Positions 23,783 through 35,015 of a stretch of DNA of 64,000 nt are shown piece after piece (position 1 is the stretch's first letter; each line of letters opens with the position of its first letter). A program made the translations under genes and the position numbers. The notes under the pieces were generated by a model. The model had not been told where the DNA came from. It did not search any database and saw only the letters and a list, made by a program, of their open reading frames with translations. Source of the DNA: Chloranthus sessilifolius (lineage: Eukaryota; Streptophyta; Magnoliopsida; Chloranthales; Chloranthaceae); the NCBI GenBank assembly GCA_021018995.1, contig CM037585.1, positions 68,760,646 to 68,824,645 on the forward strand, written 5' to 3'.

Positions 23783-24261
23783 GTTTAATACAGAATTAAC
23801 TGTATCAGTTGCAAAGACCTTTTTGGATAAATGACTTCTAGCTTTTCTTTTCTGAGTACAAAGGTCATTCAGAAATTTGGCATAGGCTGGGACCTATCGA
23901 ATTGCATCAAGCAGGGGCAAATTGATTTTTACCTGCTTAAAGGTCTCCATCATTTCCTTTATCTGTGCATTCCCCTTATCAAAAGGGGCAGGGCTACTCA
24001 AAGCTTGAGGAAATGACAACTGAGGTACTGCTGGTTCCTCAGTTGCAAGCCTATGACTAAACTTTTATTTTTTTCTTTTTTCATCTTTTATCTCCTACTG
24101 AGGCTCAACTACAGCCTCTTTAGTTTTCCCTTGTTGCAGGGTAGCAGGTAACTCTTGTCTCTGTGCTCTAACAAAGTCTCTTTCACTTTCACTCGACAGT
24201 TCTTTGGGAATAACCTCCCCTTGTTCCTTTCCCACCTGGTTGTCTACTAGCCAGCCAAACC

Positions 24262-25797
24262 TCAGGGTTGTGATGGCATTAGCTCCCTCAAAACATGAGG
24301 AACCTTCTCCAATTGAATATTGGCCCTTAGGTTGGCCACTGGCTGGCTTGGCAACCTGCTCTCTTCTCTTTTGGCTAAGGCATTGGATATTTGGCCTAGC
24401 TGCTCCTCTATTTTCTTTATGCTTTGACTGTAAGAAGTCATAGTCTGAGTCAAGACTCCAAGGCTTTGCAATGAGGTCAAAACCTGGTCCTTGAAAGAAG
24501 CATTTCGGGGCTGAGGTGGGGGAACTACCAACTAATTTTGTTGCTAGGGATGCTGCTGATGCTGGAAATTTGACCTTGGGGCATATCCGTGGTTAAATTA
24601 CTGCTGTGGCCTTTGAGGTAAGGCCAACATCTATTGTGGCTGCATATAATTGTCTTGTCTCCACCTCAAATTTGGGTGGTCTCTCCATTGGTAACCAGCA
24701 TTTTGGTGCTGGTATCCAAATGGCTATTTGTTATAGCCACCGGATTATTGTTGGCCAAATGATTGGGCAACAGCAGCTTGTTCCATCACATACTCAGGAT
24801 ATTGCCCTGTAGATGGGCACTCTTCCACTGTGTGTTGTGGAGATTGGCATATCAGACATGTCTCCATCACTTGTGCAGCCAATCTGGGCTGCACCACAGT
24901 TAATAGTTTATCAAACTTATCAGAAAGATTGGCCATCTGCATTCTCAGGTCATTATTTCCACTAACTTCATACATCTTTCCTTTGAAAGTTTCAGCAAGC
25001 CCCAGCTTAGGAGAAGGCTCTTGAACAGTTCTTGACAAGGGCACCTTTTGGAAAGCATTTTCACTGATGACCTCGAACAAGTCCCATGCCTCATCAGCTG
25101 TTTTATGCATGTAAGTTCTACCACAAGAGGCATCTACCATGTCTCTGCTTTTCTCATCAATCCCATTATAGAAGCTCTGGACAAGCTGCTAGTCAGGGAT
25201 CTTGTGGTGGGGACATTGCTTGAGCATCTCCTTAAATCTGTCCCATGATTGATTGAAATCTCGCTAGATTGGGCAAAGCAAGTATTGCTTTCTCAATCGG
25301 GTGGTTTTATCTCGGAAGAATTTGGTCAAAATCTTGTCCGAGGTCTTTCCAAGAAGTGATGTTGTTCGAGAGAGAAGCACCGTGTGATGGCCGGCTCGCC
25401 CTTTTAGGGACAAAGGAAAGAGCCTTAATCTTGTGGCTTCTGGTCCCAAACCAGCAATGGAGAATGTTGTGCACAGGGCCAAGAATTGGTTAATGTGTTT
25501 GTAGGGGTCTTCCTTGCTGAGCCCATGGAAAGAGGGAAGCATTTGGATGATGGAGGTTTTAATCTCATAGTTTCCCTGAACATCTAGAAATTGAATGCTG
25601 AATGAAGAATTATAATCATCAGGAGCATTCAATTCCTTCAATGTTCTGGGTTGCTCTTCACCCATGGCTGCTGTCTCAATTTCAGTAGGGGGCTCAACTG
25701 TGGTGTGTCTGGGCCTTCTTGGTCTTTTGCCCCTTTCTATCTCAGGGTTAGGAGGCTCTAATGTGGGACTGAGAGATCTCCTTCCTAACATGCACAC
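24262..25797 (-). pseudogene. gag of B
   Basis: Particle protein. The start MCMLGRRSLSPTLEPPNPE at 25797 is shared with A2. The Retrotrans_gag core lies at 25600-25270 (MLPSFHGLSKEDPYKHINQF, GLGPEATRLRLFPLSLK) and is frame-shifted near 25400. MVDASCGRTYMHKTADEAWDLF follows, then a CCHC knuckle CLICQSPQHTVEEC (about 24850) and a carboxy segment QPRNASFKDQVLTSLQSLG (24531-24262). Confidence 0.85.
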
Positions 25798-26091
25798 ACA
25801 TCAACAGCAGGGAAGACTACTTGCAGACACATTGCAATAAAAAAAAAAATTACAACTATCCTAATCAACTGCTATGGAATTTTCAAAGGAGAAATAGACT
25901 GAGTTTTTGAGGGTTAGAGAAGTGCAAACAGAGGTAGCTAGACTCCCAGTGCAGCTCTACTTTCCTTCTCTGCTGCTGTCTAGATCTGCAAGAAAAATTC
26001 TAAATGTAAATCAGCAGTATAAATTATTCACAAGTATAGCTACCAAAGAATAAAGAATACAAAAATCTAAGGTCTACTAATATATCAAGAT

Positions 26092-26109
26092 TTCCCGACA
26101 ACGGTGCCA
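26092..26109 (-). other. Primer binding site of B (tRNA-Asp type)
   Basis: Minus strand TGGCACCGTTGTCGGGAA, six bases inside the 5' LTR edge (26116). Close to the complement of the tRNA-Asp 3' end. Confidence 0.9.
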
Positions 26110-26115
26110 AAAACT

Positions 26116-28576
26116 TGTTGGGCTATTTTAAGTGCTTGCTACTAACTTTATTGGAGACAGTGATAAGAATGGGGTTAGTGAAAATAAATCAAAGGTGGAT
26201 TAAAAACTATAGAGCAGCAAGCCTAAAAATACACAATCCTACAAGATACAGGGCCTGTTGTAGCAAGTTTAATAAGTAAGAGTTTGTCCCAAGGGAAAGT
26301 TGATCTAAAGCTCCAAGGGAGCTATCTTTAGTAGGCCCTCCAGATCTGGCTAAAGATATGGCAATCCTAAATGGAAGGGGATTTAAGGTCACTATTATCT
26401 AAATCCTAAGGTAACCAAATGCCTAAACTACAGAAATGGTTGAGAAGAATAATGGAGTATGAGAAAATAAATATAAAAGGGTGAGAAGTAAGCTATTAGG
26501 TACAGATCTGATGGGTCTAATAACTCAGACTCAGATCTGCTGCTATAGAAATCCCGTCCAATGGCTAAATTATCACCAAAGAGGAGAAAGGATCCAACTC
26601 ATCCCTGTGCCATGATCCAATCCCTTATGGCTATAACCTGTCCACTTAAATGGTCACAGACTATCCAATAGGGGAACCACAATCTAGAGATGGGTCAGAA
26701 CAAGTTTATCATTGTAGGCACTACTTCTTCCAGGCTACCAGCTCAAGAATCCATAGGAACCTCAACCTTTAAAGTTCTGAGTGTGGGGCTAGGCCTGCAA
26801 TGTGCACTAGCCTAGACACACAGAACCAGCAAGAGTTTGAGTACTAGCTTTTAAGCTTAGCTGTTCACTGCTTTAAAAAGACAGCAGTGATCCAGTCACA
26901 AGCCTACAATCTCTACAGCCAGATCAGATTTACCATCTGATGGTGGGTCTATATAAATACAGGGGAGTCTGTCTCTGCACAATCTCTCACAAGGCTACAA
27001 GCACAAGTACAGAGAAGAAGGATCTGTCTTAGATCTGTGGATTAGCCTCACCCTAAGGCTATAACCTGTCCACTTGAATGGTCACAGACTATCCACAGAG
27101 GCTATCCTCCTCACAGGGGTCTAAGACAGAACAAGAACATTACTGCCACCACTATGTTCACAAGGCTACCAGCTCAAGCACCCATGGGGATTCAGATTTA
27201 GTGGATCCATTGGTGGGGCTAGGTCTGCAATGTGCCTAACCTGGATACACAGGTCACTTGGATCTAAATAAAATCTTTAAGAACAATCCTCCATTGCTTA
27301 TAATACAGCTCAGCAATGGAGAATCTCAAGGTAGCAGCCTTGTATAGAGCAACTCACAAAACACTAATCCCATACATGCATAAAATATTATTATAAAACT
27401 CCATTAAAATTATTTCAAATAGACATACAAAGGCATAGCCAGCAAGTGCTGAACTATGGAGAGAAGAAAAAGGAAAAAAAGAAACTGCCTAAACCCTAAC
27501 CTTAGCCTACTGCAATTCTACAGTTGGTTCCAAGAAGGAGTACAAAAGTCAAGTCATTTAAACCTAAACTAGGCTTAGGCTTATATAGCAGTCAGCTCTG
27601 TGATAATTAGAGTTAGGAAAACCCTAATTTATCAATGCTAACGTGGCCCATTTATGTTCCTTAGATGTCTCGAGGCGTGTGCACAAAGATTGGAGCATTA
27701 GAGTGTGTGCCCTAGTTGCTGGAAGTTCCCAGATTGCCACTGCAGAAGTGGGGAGAAGTTAAGAACCCGAGCCTCGCTAGGTAGAAGGGCTTTTCAGGTC
27801 TTATCACGTGATAGAATTGGTGTCGCAGGGTTGATTTGACTTGAAGCTCTTGCACTCGCGGGATTGATACTTTGGTCGTCGTGGGAATGCTCTGGTCGTT
27901 GCGGGATTGCTCTTTCCATTTGAATGGCACGGGAATTACGCGCGCGGCTCGTTCCTTGATGGATCCCGTGGCGATCCTCGCGAAGAAATAATGTGCATGG
28001 ACTTCTGGATCACGCGAATAGTTCCTTGAAAGTTTATATCCCGCGGCCACTGCGCGACAGCTGCGTGCAGGAATGCTTGAAACTCTCTCTCCTCAGTGAA
28101 TCATGCGAAGATTAAGGGCTCCTCTTTTGAGCTGCACGAGACTGCGTGAGTGCTTCGCGAGCCCTTATGACTGAGCCTCGTAAGAACTGTGCGAAGTATG
28201 CTTTTTACTCCTTTCTGTCATCAATCTACGCGAGAACGACGCGACCAATTGGTGTGCTGCCTTCAGAAGCTCGCGACAACTGCGCGAAGCATTCTTTCTG
28301 GTTTAATTGAGCCCTATGACATCTGTGTGAGGCTCACTTCTTGACTTGTTTCTATTTTGCTGTGCCTAAGCTGTAGCCAGTTCTGTCTGGGTCTAACTTT
28401 CTTTCTCCTGAGGCACTTCTGGGGCAAAAAGGTAAGCTTCTTGGCATGGTTAGGGCCTTATATGCAGCTACTGCTTATTACGTACAGGATAGACTTAAAA
28501 CACATTTATTAAATGATTAAGGGTCTAACAGAGATTAAGTTAAGGGGTGAAAAGTGGTACTTTTCAGGTCTTAACA
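26116..28576 (-). repeat. 5' LTR of element B
   Basis: 2461 bases, TGTTGGGC...TCTTAACA, nearly the same as 10738-13188. The TATA box is at 27580-27587 on the minus strand, with the CGCG-word cluster upstream at 27750-28310. Confidence 0.95.
27580..27587 (-). promoter_or_regulatory. TATA box of the B genomic RNA promoter
   Basis: Minus strand GCTATATAAGCC. The expected RNA start is about 30 bases further along the minus strand, giving a long R-U5 leader before the primer site. Confidence 0.65.
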
Positions 28577-28581
28577 GTTAG
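28577..28581. repeat. Target site duplication of element B, right copy (GTTAG)
   Basis: Exact match to 10733-10737. A2 sequence resumes after it. Confidence 0.95.
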
Positions 28582-29053
28582 CCATGCGAGAAAGCCAAAA
28601 ACTACTCGCGACGGTGAAATGCAAGCCACTGAGCTTCACGATAAAGTTAAATCCAATAATTCTCAGTGCTTGCACACTGGCCTGTGCATCTAAACTGTCA
28701 TGCACCCTGCCATTATGCATCAGCACCAAATTTCTTCACACATCATCTATTTCACCTCTAATGAACTCATGCCCATTGCATACATATGCACAGAGTACAA
28801 ATCCTAGAATTCAAATGACTTTAAATCATAGTATGTTCATGCAAAAACCACACTCAAAAGCATACTCATCATATTAGATTCAGATTTTCTAAACACTAAC
28901 ACAATCACACAGACTATTTCAGAACATAAAAAACAAACAAAGACAGTACATGACAGAATTGTAAAAGAAAACACACAAATTCAAACAACTATGGCACACA
29001 ATTTACAGAGCTGTGGATCACTTAACAGTGGGAGGTTCATGAAGGTGGATGGT
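28582..29053 (-). other. Spacer between A2 pol and ORF2
   Basis: AT-rich and without a gene. The first 70 bases carry the remaining CGCG words (ACTCGCGACGG). Bases 28650-29030 align with A1 at about 1990-2345, which locates the pol deletion of A1. Confidence 0.55.
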
Positions 29054-30255
29054 CTAAGGGGGCTCCATAGAGTTTTCAACATAAATCTTCAACCATTGAC
29101 CATTCACTTTCATGCTCTTCCCAAAAATGGGATCCATGATCTCCACAGCACCAGATGGGGAGACATGGATGACAGTATAAGGTCCATCCCACCTAGATTT
29201 TAGTTTCCCTGGAATTTTTTTTAACTTGGAGTTAAATAACCAAACCTTGGCACCATCCTTGAAATCCTTCCTCATCAGTCCCTTGTCAAATAAAGCTTTA
29301 GATTTTTCCTTGTAAATCCTTGAGTTGGCATATGCATCCAATCTCAGCTCCTCAAGTTCTGACAGCTGTAGCTTCTTGTGTGTACCAGCTGGTGTTAGGT
29401 CCAAATTCAAAGTTTTAATAGCCCAATAGGCTCTATGTTCCAACTCCACTGGCAGGTGACAAGCCTTGCCATAAACTGGTCTGAAAGGGGACATGCTAAT
29501 TGGGGTCTTATAGGCTCTATAAGCTCATAGTGCATCATTCAACTTCATGGCCCAGTCTTTCCTATCTGTCTTAACTGTCTTCTCTAGGATGTGCTTAATC
29601 TCCCTATTTGAAAATTTAACTTGCCCACTAGTCTGGGGGTGGTAGGGAGTTGTAATCCTATGGGTAACAGAATATTTCTTGAGCAAGCTCTCAAAATTTC
29701 TATTACAGAAGTGGCTACCCCTAGAGCCATCATCTGGGTGGTAGGGAGTTGCAATCCTATGGGTAACAGAATATTTCTTGAGCAAGCTCTCAAAATTTCT
29801 ATTACAGAAGTGGCTGCCCCTAGAGCCATCACTGATGATGGCTCTAGGGGTGCCAAATCTTGAGAAGATATTTTCTTTGATGAATTTCAGGATAACCTTG
29901 TGGTCATTAGTCCTTGTGGCAATGGCTTCAACCCATTTGGACAAAGTCTACTACCACAAGGATAAAACTATAACCATTTGAGGGAGGAAAGGGGCTCATA
30001 AAATCAATTCTTCAGATATCAAATAATTCTACAATAAGAATGGGCTGCAATGACATTGAATTTTTTCTTGACAGGCCACCCATTTTCTGACATCTGGCAC
30101 AGGCCTTGCAGTATGCATATGCATCCTTAAACAAGGAAGGCCAATAGAAGCCACACTGTAATACCTTAACTATTGTTTTTCTCCCATTGAAGTGACCCCC
30201 ACAGGCATTTTAATGGCACATGCTCAGAATACTGGGGATGTCACTATCAGGGGCA
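29054..30255 (-). pseudogene. Integrase of A2 with an in-frame 99-base duplication
   Basis: Same family as the B integrase. A PRAIISDGS segment carries the second catalytic Asp and [17 protein letters not shown] the place of the Glu, here changed to Lys-Phe (B has VEISNRE). The carboxy part [19 protein letters not shown] ends with SRWDGPYTV. Bases 29639-29737 and 29738-29836 are a direct duplication of 33 codons, kept in frame, which lengthens the spacing between the catalytic Asp and Glu region. Confidence 0.85.
29639..29836. repeat. 99-base tandem duplication in A2 integrase, next to a 15-bp-arm hairpin
   Basis: Two copies differ at about three bases. A hairpin directly after it has perfect 15-base arms at 29817-29831 and 29836-29850 with a four-base loop. 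Confidence 0.9.
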
Positions 30256-30262
30256 CATTTTC

Positions 30263-30890
30263 TTATGATTTGGTCTGCACAGTACTTGTATAAGCAAGGA
30301 TCCTCTCAGAAAAAAACTTGACTTGTGAAAAGAATAAGTCTTTATCCATTTTGGTCCAATGAGAAGGGATCCTGCCAATAACCAAGTAATTCACAATGTC
30401 AGCAATCCAAGGTATAATAGATTGAAGAGCAAACAATTGTTCATCCGGGAAGAAATCATTAACTGGTGTAGCATTTGACAAAATTCTAGAAATGTGGTCA
30501 GCCACCACATTCTCCACTCCCTTCTTATCCTTGATCTCAAGATCAAACTCCTATAGCAGAAGGATCCATCTGATCAGCTTAGGTTTAACATACTTTTGGC
30601 CAATAGGTATATAAGGGTTGAGTATCAGTAAAAACCATAATTTTAGACCCAAGTAGGTAAGGTCTAAACTTATCTACAACAAAAATAACAGCTAGCAACT
30701 CCTTCTCAATTGTGGTATAGTTGCGCTGAGCCTCTGCTAATATTTTACTGGCATAGAAAATCACTGTGGGCAGCTTGTTCTTCCTCTGTCCTTGGACAAC
30801 ACCTATTGCCAGATCTGATGCATCACACATTAGCTCAAATGAGAGAGAGAGTAATATGGGGCTTGGATTATAGGAGCAGATGTGAGACAT
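30263..30890 (-). pseudogene. RNase H and connection region of A2
   Basis: [35 protein letters not shown] and [11 protein letters not shown] mark RNase H. The part at 30585-30890 is in a different frame from RT and integrase, and the segment 30517-30263 (PWIADIVNYLVIGRIP) returns to it. Confidence 0.8.
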
Positions 30891-31039
30891 TTTTTTAAGA
30901 TCTCAAAGGCCTCAAGGCACTCAGCAAAAAATTCAAATGGCACATCCTGGCAGAGCAGGTGGCACAAAGGCTTTGCAATTCTACTGAAGTCCTTAATGAA
31001 CCTCCTATAGAATCATGCATGTCCTAAAAAAGGTTTGAT

Positions 31040-32278
31040 TTATTTGACAGTTTTGGGTGGGGGCAAGTGTGAGATCAAGTCAATCTTAGCTCTATCCACC
31101 TCAATGCCTTTGTGAAAAACCACATGGCCTAACACAATTCCTTGTATTACCATGAAGTGGCTCCTTTCCCAGCTTGAGACCAAATTGGTCTTTCCACATC
31201 TTTGCAATACTAGGCTGAGGTGGTTCAAGCGTTGACTAAAATTGTCTCCATATATAGAGAAATCATCCATGAAGATCTCCAAGAACTTGTCAATCATATC
31301 AGAGAAGATAGCATACATGTATCTCTGAAATGTGACTGGAGCATTACATAGACCAAAAGGCATTCTCCTATAGGCAAAAGTACCAAAGGGACATGTAAAG
31401 GTGGTCTTCTCCTGATCTTGAGGATACACAGGGATTAGGTAATACCCTAAGTATCCATCAAGAAAGCAATAAAATGTTTTCCTAGCTAATTTGTCTAGAA
31501 TTTGGTCAATGAAAGGGAGAGGGAAGTGATATTTTCTGGTCTTGGAGTTGAGGTTTTTGTAATCTATGCAAACTCTCCAACCAGTAGTCTCCTTGGTTGG
31601 CATCAACTCCCCAGACTTAGTAGTGACAACTGTTATGCCTGACTTTTTGGGCACCACCTGAATAGGTGACACCCACTCTGAATCGGAAATGGGATAAATT
31701 ACCCTTGCATCTAACAGTTTCACTATTTCTTTCAAGACCACCTCTTGTATGTGAGGATTTAATTTCCTCTGCATCTCCCTAGAGGGTTTGAAATACTCTT
31801 CTAGGTGTATTTTATGCATACACACTAAGGCATCAATCCCCCCAAGATCAGCAATTGTCCAGCCAATTGTCTTTTTGTGCTTTTTGAGAATACTCAACAA
31901 TTCCTCCTCCTGCTCACTAGTGAGAGAGGAAGAGATAATCACTTAAAGTTTTTTGTTCTGCCCCAAGAAGACATACTTTAATGTGTCTGGAAGCTGCTTA
32001 AGCTTCAAATTAGGGAGACTTTTAATGGAAGGCAACAAAGGTGCCTTGGTGGTTTGAGGAAGGGGCAACAATGTAGGTTTCCAGCTGGAATGCTGCACTA
32101 GGCCCACAGAAGACTCTACTGTGATGTTGTCTTTTGTCATGACAGCTTGGGCCTCCTCAACCTCACTCCAAATATTTTCCAGGTTCTCAAAAACATTATC
32201 CCAATCCAACAGATTGGATAATTCTTTTTCTACAAGGCTATCTAGTACTTCTATTACACAACAGTCCTCAATGTCCAT
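31040..32278 (-). pseudogene. Reverse transcriptase of A2
   Basis: KKHKKTIGWTIADLGGID, ISDSEWVSPIQVVPKKSG, MPFGLCNAPVTFQRYMY and the catalytic FMDDFSIYG are all present. The linker 32278-31943 is in the same frame, broken by one stop. RYHFP- and YLGYYLIPV-type changes replace the common forms of these blocks. Confidence 0.85.
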
Positions 32279-32319
32279 CTGAGGCTACTTGGCAGCATTA
32301 TACATATTTAACTGAGCCT

Positions 32320-32769
32320 TCATATTCCAAAGGTCTCCTCCATCACCCTCGACCTGCATTGAATACAGACATTGGCAGTGGCCAAGAATTGCCTGCCCAA
32401 GATGACATGAATGGGGGTTTTACTTTTGCAAGGGTCCATGTCTAAAACTAAGAAATCAACAGGGTAGTAGAATTGGTCTACCCCGACCAAAACATCCTCC
32501 ACCACACCCACAGGTCTTCTCTCAGACCTATCAGCCAGTTGGAGCACAATTGGAGTTAATTTTAGCTCCCCCAAACCTAGCTTCTCATATAATGAATATG
32601 GGAGCAGGTTGACATTGAACCCCAAGTCCAAGAGGGCTCTACCTATGGTGTGGTTTCCAATGATGCAGGGGATTGTAGGTACCCCTGGGTCATGTAATTT
32701 TTTAGGTGTGGCTATAGACAGCACTGATTTCACATATTCTACAACAATGACCTTTTTAGACAGCTGCAC
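32320..32769 (-). pseudogene. Aspartic protease of A2
   Basis: ALLDLGFNVNLLPYSLYEKLG carries the active-site D-L-G, with Phe where Ala is usual, followed by LADRSERRPVGVVEDVLVG and VILGRQFLATANVCIQC. It is in the same frame as A2 gag. Loss of the DLGA Ala may matter. Confidence 0.8.
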
Positions 32770-33078
32770 CCTTGCTTTCCTTTTTTGTGTACAAAAGTCC
32801 TTTAAGAATTTGGCATAGGCAGGGACTTGTTTAATGACATCAAGTAGGAGTAAATTAATCTTGACCTACTTGAAGGTCTCTATCATTTCCTCCATCTGAG
32901 CATTCTCCTTATCAAAAGAAGATGGGCTAACAAGTGCATAAGGAAATGGCAGTTGTGGTACTGCTGGTACCACAGCTGCATGCCTAGCAATATCATGATC
33001 AAATTTTTATTTTTTTCTCTTTTCTTCATTTATTTCTTGTTGTTGGGGATCAACCTCAGCCCCTTCATTTTGTCTCTG

Positions 33079-34686
33079 CTACTCCACAGCAGTGGATGAA
33101 TTCAAGTCTTCTTCAACACTCATATTTTTTTCTTTTTCATTCTCCATGGTCTCCTCAGCTGCCCTGCCCACTTGATTGTCAACCACCCTGCCACTCCTTA
33201 GGGTAGTGATTATATTAGCCTCATTATGAGTAGAGGAGCCTTCTCCAATCCTGTACTGCCCTATAGGGTTGGCTAAGGATTGACTAGGCAACCTGCCCTC
33301 CTCTCTCTTGTTCAAAGCATTATAGATTTGACCCAGCTGGTCCTCTATTTTTTTAATGCTTTGCCCATGAGAGTTCATAGTTTGTACTACATTTCCCAGA
33401 TTCTGCATTGATTTCAGTATTTGCTTGTCAAAAGAAGAGGATCTGGGCTGTGATGGGGGCAAAACTAACTGATTTGGCTGTGGGGCAGGCAGCTAAAAAT
33501 TCTGCCTAGGTGCATATCCCTATTTGAATTGGTGTTGTGGTCTGTATGGTGCTGTTAGTTGTTGCTACTGGGGTTGCTGATATGTATCCTGTCTCCACCT
33601 CAGATTGGGGTGATTTCTCCAAGTGTACCTAATAGGTTGCTGCCCATATGCTTGGGCAACATTGACATGTTCCATAACCAATTCAGGAAACTAATTGGTT
33701 GATGGACATTCTTAAAGTGAATGTGTGAGAGATTGGCATATCAGACATGCCTCTTCCACTTGTGCAACCAATTTAGGCTGCATCACATTTATTAACTTAT
33801 CAAATTTTAAGCTCAGGTTGTCCACCTTCCTCTCTAATTCACTCTGCACCTTAACCTCATACATGCCACCTCTAGAGGTGGATTCTTTCACCATTCTAGC
33901 TGAGGTCTAGCTGTCATTATAGGATAGTGACTCCTGCTGCATGGAATTCTCATCTATAATGTCAAACAAGTCCCATGCCTCATCAGCTGTCTTGTGGAGG
34001 TAACTACCCCCACAAGAGGCATCCACCATGTCCCTACTTTTAGGATCAATTCCTTGGTAGAAGACTTGTACAAGTTGCCACTGCGAAATTTGGTAGTGAG
34101 GAAATTGTTCTAACATTTCTTGAAACCTTTCCCATGCTTCATGAAAATTTTCAGTTGAGGATTGAGCCAATGAAAGTATGCTCGTCCTTATCTGACTAGT
34201 TTTGTTCATAGGGAAGAATTTTGGCAGAAATTGGCTTTGGAGGTCATTCCATGTCTGTATTCTGTTGGTTGGGAGCTTAGAGAGCCAAGTACTGGCTTTA
34301 TCCTTTAGGGAAAAAGGAAAAAGCCTAAGTTTGGTGGCTTCTGGTCCCAAGCCAGCAATGTTAAATGTGGTGTAAAGTACTAAGAATTGATCTATGTGCC
34401 TGTAAGGATCTTCCTTACTGAGCCCATAGAAAGATGGCAACATATTGATGATGGAGGACTTAATTTCATAATTTCCCTAAACTGAAGGAAATTGAATGTA
34501 GAAGGGGGACGTATACTCCCCAGGTGCATTATATTCCTTCAGTGTCCTCTGCCTTTCAAACATCACAACTGGCTCAGTTTTAATAACAAGGGCTGGTGTG
34601 GTGTTTCTCAGTCTAAGGACCCTTTCCACTTCAGGATTTGGAGGTTCTAATTCAGGGTTAAGGGACCTTCTACCAAGCATACACAC
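33079..34686 (-). pseudogene. gag of A2
   Basis: MCMLGRRSLNPELEPPNPEVE at the start, a core with MLPSFYGLSKEDPYRHIDQF and LRLFPFSLKDKASTWLSKLP, MVDASCGGSYLHKTADEAWDLF, then a partly decayed CCHC knuckle CLICQSLTHSL. The carboxy piece (33462-33079) ends in an acidic stretch. One frame is kept throughout, interrupted by stops near 34475, 33905 and 33712. Confidence 0.85.
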
Positions 34687-34991
34687 TTAGAACAACAGGT
34701 AGAGAAAATACTCATAGCACACTAAAAAAATTTGCAAACAAAATATAAAACTATACTACTGTCAGGGAATTCAATAGCAATGGAGCCAAGTTTTAGGGTA
34801 AAAGAAATGCAAACAGAAGCTAGCTAAACTCTAGCTGCAACTCTAGCTTTTTCCTTCTACTGCTGTCCAAATCTGTAAAAATTCCAACAAGAATCAGTAG
34901 TACTTTTTATTTAAAATCAGCCACTTCTACAAAGAATTTAGTAAACTAAAATACAATACAATACAACTCAGGGCTACTAAAAAGATCAAGA

Positions 34992-35009
34992 TCCCTAATA
35001 GCGACGCCA
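34992..35009 (-). other. Primer binding site of A2 (tRNA-Asp type)
   Basis: Minus strand TGGCGTCGCTATTAGGGA, six bases inside the LTR edge at 35016. Confidence 0.85.
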
Positions 35010-35015
35010 AAAACT

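Larger units (their letters stand above)
10738..28576 (-). mobile_element. B: complete Athila-like LTR element inserted in A2
   Basis: A full-length 17.8-kb element with two LTRs of about 2.45 kb, perfect GTTAG target duplications, a tRNA-Asp-type primer site and a polypurine tract. Coding order on the minus strand is gag, protease, RT, RNase H, integrase, ORF2, then a short TATA-driven ORF. The first 215 bases of the LTRs differ at roughly nine positions by eye, which makes this a moderately recent insertion. From 22883 to 20172 RT, RNase H and integrase keep one reading frame, interrupted by six stop codons, so decay is mostly by point mutation. Confidence 0.95.
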
